Shown here: in pieces, positions 1-7,439 of the stretch | How positions within the stretch are numbered: the first letter of the stretch is position 1 | How the letters are laid out: every line of letters starts with the position of its first letter | NCBI GenBank assembly: GCA_019348135.1 | Contig: JAHWJY010000022.1 | Coordinates: forward strand, 1-32,365 | Direction: 5' to 3' | DNA length: 32,365 nt | DNA from: Actinomycetota bacterium | GTDB lineage: Bacteria > Actinomycetota > Nitriliruptoria > Nitriliruptorales > Nitriliruptoraceae | Translations under genes and position numbers: made by a program | The notes under the pieces: generated by a model | The model's database searches: none | The model's input: the letters and a program-made list of their open reading frames with translations, nothing else | Told to the model about the DNA's origin: nothing

Positions 1-662
1 CCGTCGATGCGCCAGTCGAGCTCGGTGGCCCGCGCGACGTTCTCGATCGCGACCTCGCGCAGCGGCTCGCGCAGCTTGTCCGGGTCGGCGTAGACGAGGT
101 TCACCGTCTCGCGGTAGACCCGCTCGGGGGTGAGGCGGTCGTACATGCGCTCGAGCGCGAGCGTGCCGAGGCGCTGGGACACGAACGGTGCGAAGCGCAG
201 GAGCGCCATCGGCGGGATCCGGTGTGCGTGCCGGCGGGGGGCCGGCAGGCCGGGGTTGACGAGGATCAGCCGGGAGACGAGGTCCTGCCGGTGGCCGGCC
301 ACGAGCGTGCTGATCAGCCCGCCCATCGAGTTGCCGTACAGCACGACCCGGTCCCAGCCGACGACCTCGCACAGGGCGGAGATGAAGCGCGCGTTCGGCC
401 GCACCCGCGAGCCGTTGGTCACCGGCGGCGCCGTGAGACCGAAGCCGGGCAGGTCCATCGCGAGGACCGGCCCGTACGCCGACAGCTCGCCCATGACCTC
501 CAGCCAGTTCGTCGACGACCCTCCGAGGCCGTGCACGAGCAGCTGCGGGATGCCGGTCGCGGGCCCGTCGTGGCGCAGCGTGCGGACCCTGGTCCCCTGC
601 ACCTCGAGCCACTCGGTCCGGATGCCGGCCCAGCGGGGATCGCGCTCGCCCCAGTCCTCCAC
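1..662 (-). CDS. alpha/beta hydrolase, C-terminus cut by window edge
   Basis: The minus strand reads open from a GTG at 662 to the window edge, about 220 residues. A GAGGAG ribosome site lies about 5 nt upstream. The product shows the alpha/beta-hydrolase fold: an oxyanion-hole HGLGG at residues 44-48, a DLPGFG strand-turn near 70, and the nucleophile elbow GNSMG with Ser112. The acid and His of the triad should lie in the missing C-terminal part. There is no signal peptide, so it is probably cytoplasmic. Substrate cannot be told; the family includes esterases, haloalkane dehalogenases, epoxide hydrolases and C-C bond hydrolases. It sits downstream of the thioredoxin-domain gene in the same direction, but a hairpin and a -10 box between them suggest its own promoter. 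Confidence 0.85.
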   Translation of the reverse strand, partial: MEDWGERDPRWAGIRTEWLEVQGTRVRTLRHDGPATGIPQLLVHGLGGSSTNWLEVMGELSAYGPVLAMDLPGFGLTAPPVTNGSRVRPNARFISALCEVVGWDRVVLYGNSMGGLISTLVAGHRQDLVSRLILVNPGLPAPRRHAHRIPPMALLRFAPFVSQRLGTLALERMYDRLTPERVYRETVNLVYADPDKLREPLREVAIENVARATELDWRID

Positions 663-708
663 GGTGTCTCCTCGGGTGTCGTCGTGCGGTGGCACCGGCT
701 CCGGCGGG

Positions 709-714
709 AGCCTA
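709..714 (-). promoter_or_regulatory. candidate -10 box (TAGGCT) for the alpha/beta hydrolase
   Basis: On the minus strand the hexamer TAGGCT lies 46 nt upstream of the GTG at 662 and directly after the hairpin at 722-742. The same hexamer precedes pfkB and the acyl-CoA dehydrogenase gene in this window. No clear -35 is visible. It matches the TAnnnT pattern of actinobacterial housekeeping promoters. Confidence 0.4.
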
Positions 715-721
715 CGCCACA

Positions 722-742
722 GGACACCTCTCCACGGTGTCC
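722..742 (-). terminator. hairpin terminator after the thioredoxin-domain gene
   Basis: A perfect 7-bp stem, GGACACC with GGTGTCC, encloses a 7-nt loop. It begins about 22 nt after the TGA of the gene ending at 764. There is no T tract, which is common for hairpin terminators in very GC-rich actinobacteria. Its position between two same-strand genes, followed at once by a -10 box, supports a boundary between transcription units. Confidence 0.45.
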
Positions 743-763
743 CACCCCGCCCCGCGGACGGGG

Positions 764-2821
764 TCAGGTGCGGTCGGGCTCGAGGAGCGCGCGGAGCTCG
801 TCCGGGGTCGTCACCGGCCGATCGCACACGAACCCCCGGCACACGTAGGCCGCCGGCCGCCCGTCGACCGCGGGGCGGTCCGCGAGGAGGGGGACGACCT
901 CGGCGGCCGCGTCGCCCGGCGTCGCCACCGCGACGACCGTGCCGGGGCGCGGGTGCCGCCACAGCTCGGCCAGGAGCGAGTCGCGGGCGAGGCCGGGCGC
1001 ACCCACGACGGCGACCTCCACGGGGCCGGCGAGGAGCCGCTCGACGACCTGCAGGAGGTAGCCGTAGCCGACGGGGTTGCGACGGGCGTGCTCCTGGAAG
1101 AGCCGCACCACCCCCTCGGCACGGTCGGTCCAGACGGCCTCGCCGGTGAACGCCCCGAGCTTGGCGAAGACCTCGGCGAGCACGGAGTTCCCCGACGGCT
1201 GCGCGTTGTCCCACGTGTCCTTCGGCCGCGTGTAGAGCGTCTCGGCGTCGTGGGCGGTCGCGAAGTAGCCGCCGTGCTCGTCGTCCGAGAACCGCGCCAC
1301 GGCATCCTCGGCGAGCTCGACCGAGCGCTCGAACCAGCGCACGTCGCCCGTGACCTCGTAGAGGGTGAGGTAGGCGCCGGCGAGGAGCGCGACGTCCTCG
1401 AGGAAGGCGGGGATGCCGGCGCGGCCGTCCTTCCAGGTGTGGTGCAGGGCGCCGTCCACGACGAGGTGGTCCTCGACGAACCGTGCCGTGCGCGCCGCCG
1501 CCTCGACGTAGCGGTCCTCGGCGAGCCACGCGCCGGCGAGCGCCAGCCCGCGGATGGCGAGCGCGTTCCACGATGTCAGGACCTTGTCGTCGAGGCCCGG
1601 CGGGACGCGGCCGGCGCGACGCTCGTACAGCGCCGCGCGGACGCGGTCGATCCGCTCCTGCAGGTCGGCGAGGTCGAGCCCTCGCTCCTCGGCGAAGCGG
1701 TCGCGTCGGACCGGCTCGTGCAGGATGTTCGTGCCCTCCCAGTTGCCCTCGCGCGACACGCCGAAGAACGCGGCGAACAGGTCGGCGTCCTCCCCGATGC
1801 CCGCGACGACCTCGTCGAACTCGTCCCGGCTCCAGACGAAGAACCTCCCCTCGACGCCTTCGGAGTCCGCGTCGGTGGCGCTGGAGAACCCACCCTCGGG
1901 CTGCTGCATCTCGCGCAGGAGGTAGTCGGCCGTCTCGACCGCCACGCGCCGCAGCCGCTCGGCGCCGCTGACCGCGTAGGCCTGCGCGTAGGCGGCGAGG
2001 AGCAGGCCGTTGTCGTAGAGCATCTTCTCGAAGTGCGGCACCAGCCACCGCGCGTCGGTCGAGTACCGCGCGAACCCGCCACCGACGTGGTCGTAGATCC
2101 CGCCCTGCGCCATCGCGTCCAGCGCGGAGATCGCCGCCTCGGCGGCGTCGCCCTCACCCGTGCGCACGTGCCGGTCGAGGAGGTACGCGATCGTCATCGC
2201 CTGCGGGAACTTCGGGGCCCGCCCGAACCCGCCGAGCTGGCGGTCCCAGGCCTGGCCCACCACGAGCGCCGCGGCCTCGTCCGTGATGGACAGGTCGAGA
2301 TCGTCCGCCGCCGCGTCGCGGCCCGCCTCGCGGAGGTGGGCCGTGATCTCGCCGGCGGAGGCGACGACCTCGTCGCGTCGGTCGCGCCACGCCTCCGAGA
2401 TCGCCGCGGCGACCTCGCGGAACGCCGGCATGCCGTGACGACGCTCCTTCGGCCAGTACGTCCCCGCGTAGAACGGCTCGCCGTCCGGCGTCAGGAACAC
2501 CGACATCGGCCACCCCCCGCGGCCGGTCATGGCCTGGACGGCCTCCATGTAGACCTGGTCGACGTCCGGCCGCTCCTCCCGGTCGACCTTGACGTTGACG
2601 AAGCGGTCGTTGAGCTCCGCCGCGATGTCATCGTCCTCGAAGGACTCGTGCGCCATCACGTGGCACCAGTGGCACGAGCTGTACCCGACGGACAGGAAGA
2701 TCGGCCTGCCCTCGTCGCGGGCGCGCTCGAAGGCCTCCTCCCCCCACGGGTACCAGTCCACCGGGTTGTCGGCGTGCTGCAGGAGGTACGGCGACGTCTC
2801 ACGGCTCAAGCGGTTCGGCAT
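764..2821 (-). CDS. thioredoxin domain-containing protein (DUF255/YyaL family)
   Basis: A 685-residue protein of the DUF255 family (bacterial YyaL, related to animal SPATA20). The N-terminus carries the family signature with SSCHWCHVM, so a CxxC pair at Cys50 and Cys53 in a thioredoxin-like fold, preceded by the typical [19 protein letters not shown]. The remaining ~500 residues form the alpha/alpha-toroid region seen in N-acylglucosamine epimerase and cellulase-like folds, with GGWPMSVFL and [11 protein letters not shown] in place. Length is normal. The ATG at 2821 is chosen because homologs start MPNRLS and a GGAGG lies about 9 nt upstream; an open frame extends further upstream without family similarity. 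It follows the asparaginase-like gene after 82 nt and may be co-transcribed. Its biochemical role is not established; a redox or sugar-related function is inferred. Confidence 0.92.
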   Translation of the reverse strand: MPNRLSRETSPYLLQHADNPVDWYPWGEEAFERARDEGRPIFLSVGYSSCHWCHVMAHESFEDDDIAAELNDRFVNVKVDREERPDVDQVYMEAVQAMTGRGGWPMSVFLTPDGEPFYAGTYWPKERRHGMPAFREVAAAISEAWRDRRDEVVASAGEITAHLREAGRDAAADDLDLSITDEAAALVVGQAWDRQLGGFGRAPKFPQAMTIAYLLDRHVRTGEGDAAEAAISALDAMAQGGIYDHVGGGFARYSTDARWLVPHFEKMLYDNGLLLAAYAQAYAVSGAERLRRVAVETADYLLREMQQPEGGFSSATDADSEGVEGRFFVWSRDEFDEVVAGIGEDADLFAAFFGVSREGNWEGTNILHEPVRRDRFAEERGLDLADLQERIDRVRAALYERRAGRVPPGLDDKVLTSWNALAIRGLALAGAWLAEDRYVEAAARTARFVEDHLVVDGALHHTWKDGRAGIPAFLEDVALLAGAYLTLYEVTGDVRWFERSVELAEDAVARFSDDEHGGYFATAHDAETLYTRPKDTWDNAQPSGNSVLAEVFAKLGAFTGEAVWTDRAEGVVRLFQEHARRNPVGYGYLLQVVERLLAGPVEVAVVGAPGLARDSLLAELWRHPRPGTVVAVATPGDAAAEVVPLLADRPAVDGRPAAYVCRGFVCDRPVTTPDELRALLEPDRT

Positions 2822-2903
2822 GTTCTCAACCCTCCGTGCCCCATGGTCGTCGACGGCGCCGGCTCGAGCGACGGTCCACCCCCACCGTCGACCGGGTCCT
2901 CGG

Positions 2904-3422
2904 TCACCGGGTCCCACGTGCCGGCGGGGTGAGGAACCGTCCGGTGGAGGCGTCCTTGCGGACCGCGCCTGCCGGGAAGACCCGTCCTCCCATGCAGACG
3001 TACACGCCCGCACCGAGCGTCTGGGAGGCCATCAGCGCGGCCCCGAGGTTCAGTGCCGCATCGCTGTCGATCATCGCCGCGGGTCGCAGCGCGCCCGTCA
3101 GGACGATGACCCTGGAGGTCCCGGCCGCGTGCTGGCGCAGGTACTCGGCGGTGTCGGTCAGCGTGTCGGTCCCGTGGGTGATGACGACGGACGGCGTCTC
3201 CACGTCGTCGAGGGCGTCGGCGATGGTCCGTCGGTCGGCGGAAGTGATGTCGAGGCTGTCCTTGGCGAGGATGGAGCGCACCTCGATGCGCAGATCGGTC
3301 GTCAGCGTGTCGAGCAGCCACCGTGCGGCCGGTGGCCCGATCTCGAGCTGGCCGGTGACGGCGTAGATCTTGTCGATGGTGCCGCCGGTCGCGAGCACGG
3401 TGATGTCGGCCGTGCCGGTCAT
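2904..3422 (-). CDS. small asparaginase-like protein, N-terminal domain only
   Basis: A 172-residue protein matching the N-terminal catalytic domain of type I/II L-asparaginases. It has the first threonine motif TGGTIDKIY (Thr15, Tyr20) and the second motif HGTDT (Thr85, Asp86), followed by [11 protein letters not shown]. Full asparaginases are about 320-350 residues with a second, C-terminal domain; here the gene ends after the first domain. Short stand-alone asparaginase-domain proteins of this size are known, so it need not be a fragment. The ATG at 3422 overlaps the stop of the upstream PLP-enzyme gene (ATGA), implying translational coupling; longer upstream reading in this frame is antisense-like and lacks similarity. 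Activity on asparagine is inference only. It probably acts in the cytoplasm on an amide or D-amino-acid derivative connected with its partner. Confidence 0.85.
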   Translation of the reverse strand: MTGTADITVLATGGTIDKIYAVTGQLEIGPPAARWLLDTLTTDLRIEVRSILAKDSLDITSADRRTIADALDDVETPSVVITHGTDTLTDTAEYLRQHAAGTSRVIVLTGALRPAAMIDSDAALNLGAALMASQTLGAGVYVCMGGRVFPAGAVRKDASTGRFLTPPARGTR

Positions 3423-4543
3423 CGGGTACGACCTCGTGCGAGCACGGGCAGGTCCTCGACGTGCTCGCCGCCGCGCGTGAGGACCAGCTCGTCGGTGAGG
3501 TTCACGACCGGGCACGCGTGGTTCGGCACGACCGCGACGACGTCGCCCACCCGCGGCGGGGTGAGGCCGGGCGGCAGGTCGAGGACGGCGTGGTGGTCGT
3601 AGACGGATCCGATGACCGCGCCCGGCAGCTGCGGCACGACGCCGTGGCCGGCGAGCCACCCGGGTCTGTCCTTCGCCAGCGCCTTGGCCCCGCTGTCGAG
3701 CACGCAGCGGCCCGCCACCGCGGTGCTCACGACGGTCGCCGCGACCGCGAGCGCGAGCGACGACGGGTCGGACCCACCGAGGTTGGCCTGCTGCCGGTCG
3801 CCGAAGACGTAGGTCCCCGGCCGCTCCTCGGTGATCGGGTCCGCCGACGATGCCACCGCCGTGGGTGTGGAGCCCGCGCTCACCACCGGGACGTCGAACC
3901 CGGCGTCGCGGAGACGGCGGACCGCCGCGTCGAGGGTGGACCCCTCGTCCATCGCGGCCTCGACGACCCGGTCCGGGCCGCGGTAGGCGTGGCCGCCGTG
4001 GGTGAACACCCCGCGGAGGGTGAGACCGGCGTCGACGACCGCTCGGGCCACGTCCACGACGCGGACGGCGTCGGTGCCCGTGCGCCGCTCGCCGGAGTCG
4101 ATCTCGATGAGCACGTCGGGACGGTCGTCCGCGCCGTCGACGGCGCGCCCGAGCTGCGTGGCGCCCTCGCCGGAGTCGACCCCGACCGCCAGGCGGATGC
4201 GACCGGCCAGCTCACGGACCCGGCGTGCCTTCGCACCGACCGCCCACACCGGGTAGGCGACGAACACGTCCTCGATGCCGGCGTCGGCCATCACCGCGGC
4301 CTCGCCGAGGACGGCGACGGTGATGCCGACCGCGCCGGCGACGAGCTGCCGCTCGGCGAAGAACGGGCTCTTGTGCGTCTTCGCGTGGGGACGGAGATCG
4401 ACGCCGCGGCCGTCGAGGAGCGTCTGCATGCGGGCGATGTTCGCGTCGACCCGGTCGAGGTCGACGACGACCGCCGGCGTGTCGATCCCCTCGGGCAGGA
4501 CCGGCGCGATCAGGGTCCGGTCGATCGCGGTCAGCTGGTCCAC
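3419..4543 (-). CDS. D-threonine aldolase / D-serine dehydratase-like PLP enzyme
   Basis: A 374-residue fold-type III PLP enzyme of the alanine-racemase N-terminal / D-serine-dehydratase-like C-terminal family (DSD1, D-threonine aldolase). The PLP lysine is Lys55 in RPHAKTHKS, just after the first strand DTPAVVVDLDRVDAN. Near the C-terminus the metal site NHACP supplies His342 and Cys344, the HxC pair that binds zinc or manganese in this family. The start is the GTG at 4543, with GGAGG about 5 nt upstream; the frame stays open upstream but without similarity. It is the first gene of the minus unit, coupled to the asparaginase-like gene by ATGA. Likely role: cleavage or deamination of a D-hydroxy-amino acid in the cytoplasm. 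Substrate cannot be read from sequence. Confidence 0.87.
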   Translation of the reverse strand: MDQLTAIDRTLIAPVLPEGIDTPAVVVDLDRVDANIARMQTLLDGRGVDLRPHAKTHKSPFFAERQLVAGAVGITVAVLGEAAVMADAGIEDVFVAYPVWAVGAKARRVRELAGRIRLAVGVDSGEGATQLGRAVDGADDRPDVLIEIDSGERRTGTDAVRVVDVARAVVDAGLTLRGVFTHGGHAYRGPDRVVEAAMDEGSTLDAAVRRLRDAGFDVPVVSAGSTPTAVASSADPITEERPGTYVFGDRQQANLGGSDPSSLALAVAATVVSTAVAGRCVLDSGAKALAKDRPGWLAGHGVVPQLPGAVIGSVYDHHAVLDLPPGLTPPRVGDVVAVVPNHACPVVNLTDELVLTRGGEHVEDLPVLARGRTR

Positions 4544-4566
4544 TGCGCCTCCAGGGTCGGCCCGGC

Positions 4567-4597
4567 AACGTACCCACGCCGGCCGCGCACTCCGCAA
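4567..4597 (-). promoter_or_regulatory. candidate promoter of the PLP-enzyme operon
   Basis: On the minus strand TTGCGG (4597-4592) and TACGTT (4572-4567) are separated by 19 nt. The -10 ends 23 nt before the GTG at 4543, leaving room for a short leader with the GGAGG site. The spacing is slightly long and the -35 matches the consensus at 4 of 6 positions. Confidence 0.4.
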
Positions 4598-4662
4598 CGC
4601 CGGAGAGGAGACGGCCTGGCGGACGTCGAAGCGTCCCGCCGACGGGACCGACCGTGGCCCTT

Positions 4663-4680
4663 CGCCTCCCCCGGGAGGCG
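4663..4680. promoter_or_regulatory. inverted repeat in the divergent intergenic region
   Basis: Two 8-base arms, CGCCTCCC and GGGAGGCG, flank a 2-nt centre. It lies in the 162-bp divergent region, 26 nt upstream of the ATG at 4706. A 2-nt loop is too tight for a good hairpin, so a dimeric regulator's operator is the more likely reading. No promoter to the right of it is obvious, and chance is possible in sequence this GC-rich. Confidence 0.25.
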
Positions 4681-4705
4681 GCTCCCTACGACGACCGAGA
4701 TCCCC

Positions 4706-5404
4706 ATGCGACGCTCGCTCAGCCTCCCCGCCCTCGGCCTGGCCGTGGCCCTCACGATGGCGACGAGCCACCCTGCGGAGTTCACCGAGACCACCGAGCA
4801 CCTCTACGTCCACAACGGCGCCGACGGCTGCACCGACCGGAGCAAGCAGGTGCTGACCTACACCGAGCCCACCACCGGCTCGAGCTGCGGCTTCATCTAC
4901 GGCCTGCCGCTCAACGAGGTGGAGCACCAGACGGGCGAGGGGCTGTTCCTGCCGCGGAGGTACGACACGCAGAAGCCCTTCGAGATCACCCTCGACGCGA
5001 GCCGCGACCTGACCGGGACGATCCTCGTGTCGTCCCGCACCTCCGTGTGCGCGTCGCCGGCCCCCCCGCCGGTCCCGTGCGCCGAGACCGGTGTGGGCAC
5101 CGGCGCCGGCCAGGTCGTCGTCGACCTCGTCGCCACCGCGAAGGGGCCCGACGGGTTCGTCACGCTGGGGTCGGTGGAGGTCTCCACGCTCGTGACCCCC
5201 GGGACGACCGAGTACGAGCTGCCCTTCGCGATCGACCTCCCGGACTCGGTCGACCGCCGTGTCTTCACGCTCGTGAGCCTGTCGATCCACCCACGGGGCG
5301 TCCACGTCCACAGCGGCTACGTCAACGCCAGCGGTCGGTCGTTCCTCGACGTGCCGTCGCTCACCCCGACCAGCGATCCCCTGGCGGAGGCCACCTCGGC
5401 CTGA
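4706..5404 (+). CDS. secreted protein of unknown function
   Basis: A 232-residue protein that I do not recognise. Residues 1-24 form a classical signal peptide: MRRS, then a hydrophobic run of about 15 residues and a small-residue stretch, so export by Sec is likely. The mature part is rich in Thr, Val and acidic residues and alternates in a way that suggests beta strands. It has several cysteines, including one in DGCTDR, one in GSSCGF and two in the CASPAPPPVPC segment, which could form disulfides outside the cell. No catalytic motif, lipobox, anchor or membrane helix is visible in the mature part. The ATG at 4706 is chosen because it starts the signal peptide; the ribosome site is weak. 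It reads away from the PLP-enzyme operon, and the downstream membrane gene has its own promoter. Confidence 0.75.
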   Translation: MRRSLSLPALGLAVALTMATSHPAEFTETTEHLYVHNGADGCTDRSKQVLTYTEPTTGSSCGFIYGLPLNEVEHQTGEGLFLPRRYDTQKPFEITLDASRDLTGTILVSSRTSVCASPAPPPVPCAETGVGTGAGQVVVDLVATAKGPDGFVTLGSVEVSTLVTPGTTEYELPFAIDLPDSVDRRVFTLVSLSIHPRGVHVHSGYVNASGRSFLDVPSLTPTSDPLAEATSA

Positions 5405-5431
5405 CGGTCCGGGCCGGCCGCGGACGGAGCC

Positions 5432-5461
5432 TGGACAAACGACCCGGATCCGTCGTATACG
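5432..5461 (+). promoter_or_regulatory. sigma70-type promoter for the membrane protein gene
   Basis: TGGACA (5432-5437) and TATACG (5456-5461) are 18 nt apart, the best -35/-10 pair in the window. It lies 50 nt upstream of the ATG at 5512, in an unusually AT-rich patch. It would drive the heme-copper-like membrane protein and the HAD gene overlapping it. Confidence 0.6.
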
Positions 5462-5511
5462 TGGTGCGGACGGACCGACGCGCGGAGCGACGGTCCCGGA
5501 GCCGTGGGGGC

Positions 5512-6699
5512 ATGATGGAACCGCTGCGCGCGCCCGCCAGGATGCTGTTCCAGTCGGCGCTGGTGATCTTCCTCGTCACGATCGTCATCGGCGTCCTGAA
5601 CGGGATGGACCTGTGGGAGCCGTCCCACGAGCTCCTCCTGACCCACGTCCACGCCGGGACGCTCGGCTGGATCACGCTGGCCGTCGTGGGCGTGGCCCTG
5701 CTCGTCTTCGGCGGCGCGGACGACGTCCCGTCCGGCACGCGCGTCGCGCAGGTCATGATCGCCACGACCGTGCTCTACGTGCTCGCCTTCGCGACGACCC
5801 AGGGCGTGCTCCGGCCCGTCGCCGGCACGCTCGAGCTGCTGGCGATCGTGTACGTGCTGGTCTGGACCACCCGGCGTCGACGCCAGGCCCGGCGCTCGGT
5901 CGCTGCGCTCGCCCTCTACCTCGCGCTGGTCTCGCTCGTCATCGGCGCCGTGCTCGGGGTGCTCCTCGGTCTCTACATCGCCAACGGATCGCTCCCCGGG
6001 CTGAGCGACGACATGGCCGGCAACCTCGCCGGTGCGCACCCGCCGGCGATGCTGGCCGGCTACCTCCTGCTGGCCGGCTTCGGCATCGCCGAGTGGCGCC
6101 TCGCCGAGGAGCCGGCGCTCGTGGCCGACAGCAAGGCGGGAGCCGGAGCGGCCTGGGCCCTGTTCGCCGCCGGGCTGCTGTTCAACGTCGGCATCATCTT
6201 CGAGGTCGAGCCCCTGCTGCAGTTCGCGTCGATGCTGCAGGTCATCGCCGTGGTGATCTTCGTCGTGCGGATGTGGAGCCACCTCCAGCCGTCGGCGTGG
6301 CGCGCCGGCGGACCGCGGACGTTCGCCCGCTGGTCGGTGGTGTTCCTCGCCGTCGGGATCGGCCTGCTCGTCTACCTCGTGCAGCTGTTCATCAGCGGGG
6401 CCGTCGATCCCGAAGCCGGGGAGGGCACCAACATCCTGCTCGCCTTCGACCACGCCCTCTTCATCGGTCTGATGACGAACGCGCTGCTGTCGACGACCGG
6501 CCGCCGGGTCCCGTGGGACGCGACGCAACGCGCGATCGCGTGGGCCGTCAACCTCGGCCTGCTGGGCTTCCTGGTCGGCCTCATCACCGAGTCGGCGCTG
6601 CTCAAGCAGGTCTCCACCCCCATCATGGGCATCGCCCTCATCGCCGCCGTCGCGACCCACGTCCGCCAACGGGACGCCGTGGCCACGGAGGCGGGTTGA
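5512..6699 (+). CDS. 12-helix membrane protein, heme-copper oxidase subunit I-like
   Basis: A 395-residue integral membrane protein with about 12 hydrophobic helices and short loops. Histidines sit inside or at the ends of helices in conserved-looking settings: His45 and His47 in THVHAGTLGW, His176 in AHPPAM, and His314 in DHALFIG. The helix number and buried His pattern resemble subunit I of heme-copper oxidases and NO reductases and the NnrS family, but the full heme/CuB ligand set and the usual HPEVY and HH motifs are not visible. It may bind heme only, or not at all. No other oxidase subunit is nearby. The ATG at 5512 is followed by a second ATG at 5515; a GGAG lies 10 nt upstream. The stop overlaps the TTG start of the HAD gene, so the two are probably translated together. 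Confidence 0.6.
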   Translation: MMEPLRAPARMLFQSALVIFLVTIVIGVLNGMDLWEPSHELLLTHVHAGTLGWITLAVVGVALLVFGGADDVPSGTRVAQVMIATTVLYVLAFATTQGVLRPVAGTLELLAIVYVLVWTTRRRRQARRSVAALALYLALVSLVIGAVLGVLLGLYIANGSLPGLSDDMAGNLAGAHPPAMLAGYLLLAGFGIAEWRLAEEPALVADSKAGAGAAWALFAAGLLFNVGIIFEVEPLLQFASMLQVIAVVIFVVRMWSHLQPSAWRAGGPRTFARWSVVFLAVGIGLLVYLVQLFISGAVDPEAGEGTNILLAFDHALFIGLMTNALLSTTGRRVPWDATQRAIAWAVNLGLLGFLVGLITESALLKQVSTPIMGIALIAAVATHVRQRDAVATEAG

Positions 6700-7439
6700 C
6701 GCCGACGACCACGATCGACGCTCGCCGCTACCACGCCGTTCTGTTCGATCTCGACGGCATCGTGACCGAGACCGCGTCGGTCCACCGGGGCGCGTGGAAG
6801 CGGCTGTTCGACACCTACCTCCGCGACCGTGCCGGAGACCCGACGGAGGACCACGGACCCTTCACCGAGGAGGACTACGTCCGCCACGTCGACGGCAGGC
6901 CGCGGCTCGACGGCGTCCGCGCCTTCCTCGCCTCGCGCGGCATCGAGCCGGACGAGCCCACGGTGGAGCGTCTCGGCGAGCGGAAGGACCGCTACTTCCG
7001 CGAGCGGCTCGACGAGGACGGTGTCGAGGTCTACCGCTCGACGGTGTCGCTCGTGCACGACCTGCGGGCCGCCGGACTGCGGACGGCGGTCTTCACGTCC
7101 AGCCGCAACGGGGAGTCCGTCCTGCGCCGGGCGGGTCTCCAGGACCTGTTCGAGACCCGCGTGGACGGCGTGACCGCGGCCGAGCTCGGCCTCCCGGGCA
7201 AGCCCGACCCGGCGGTGCTCCTGGAGGCGGCCCGTCGCATCGAGGCGGAGCCGGTGCGCACGGTCGTCGTCGAGGACGCCCACGTCGGCGTCGAGGCCGG
7301 CCGGCGCGGCGGGTTCGGCCTGGTGATCGGGGTCGATCGTGGGGGCGCGGCGCAGGTGCTCCGGGAGCACGGTGCCGACGTCGTGGTCCGTGACCTGGCC
7401 GAGGTCACGGTCGCGCCTCAGCGCAGCTCGACCGACTGA
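6696..7439 (+). CDS. beta-phosphoglucomutase family HAD enzyme
   Basis: A 247-residue HAD-superfamily protein. The catalytic pair is Asp18 and Asp20 in FDLDG, motif II is FTSSRNG, motif III Lys169 is in GLPGKPDP, and motif IV is Glu193-Asp194 in VVVEDAHVG. The cap contains YVRHVDGRPRLDGV, typical of the actinobacterial beta-phosphoglucomutase branch, which converts beta-glucose 1-phosphate to glucose 6-phosphate. A simple phosphatase role remains possible. The start is TTG at 6696, overlapping the previous stop (TTGA), with GGAGG 4 nt upstream; no in-frame ATG or GTG fits. Its 3' end overlaps by 22 nt the GH65 gene on the other strand. That neighbour yields beta-glucose 1-phosphate in most of its family, which supports the mutase call. 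Confidence 0.85.
   Translation: MTPTTTIDARRYHAVLFDLDGIVTETASVHRGAWKRLFDTYLRDRAGDPTEDHGPFTEEDYVRHVDGRPRLDGVRAFLASRGIEPDEPTVERLGERKDRYFRERLDEDGVEVYRSTVSLVHDLRAAGLRTAVFTSSRNGESVLRRAGLQDLFETRVDGVTAAELGLPGKPDPAVLLEAARRIEAEPVRTVVVEDAHVGVEAGRRGGFGLVIGVDRGGAAQVLREHGADVVVRDLAEVTVAPQRSSTD

Noticed and set aside
658-741. Direct repeat TCCACGGTGTC at 658-668 and 731-741
   Set aside because: One copy is part of the start region of the alpha/beta hydrolase gene and the other part of the terminator-like hairpin; an 11-nt match at this GC level is weak evidence of a functional repeat.
689-2932. A 747-codon open frame on the plus strand opposite the thioredoxin-domain gene
   Set aside because: It mirrors the real gene in the antisense direction; its Val/Arg/Asp/Gly-rich translation has no domain, and the minus strand carries the complete DUF255 family signature.
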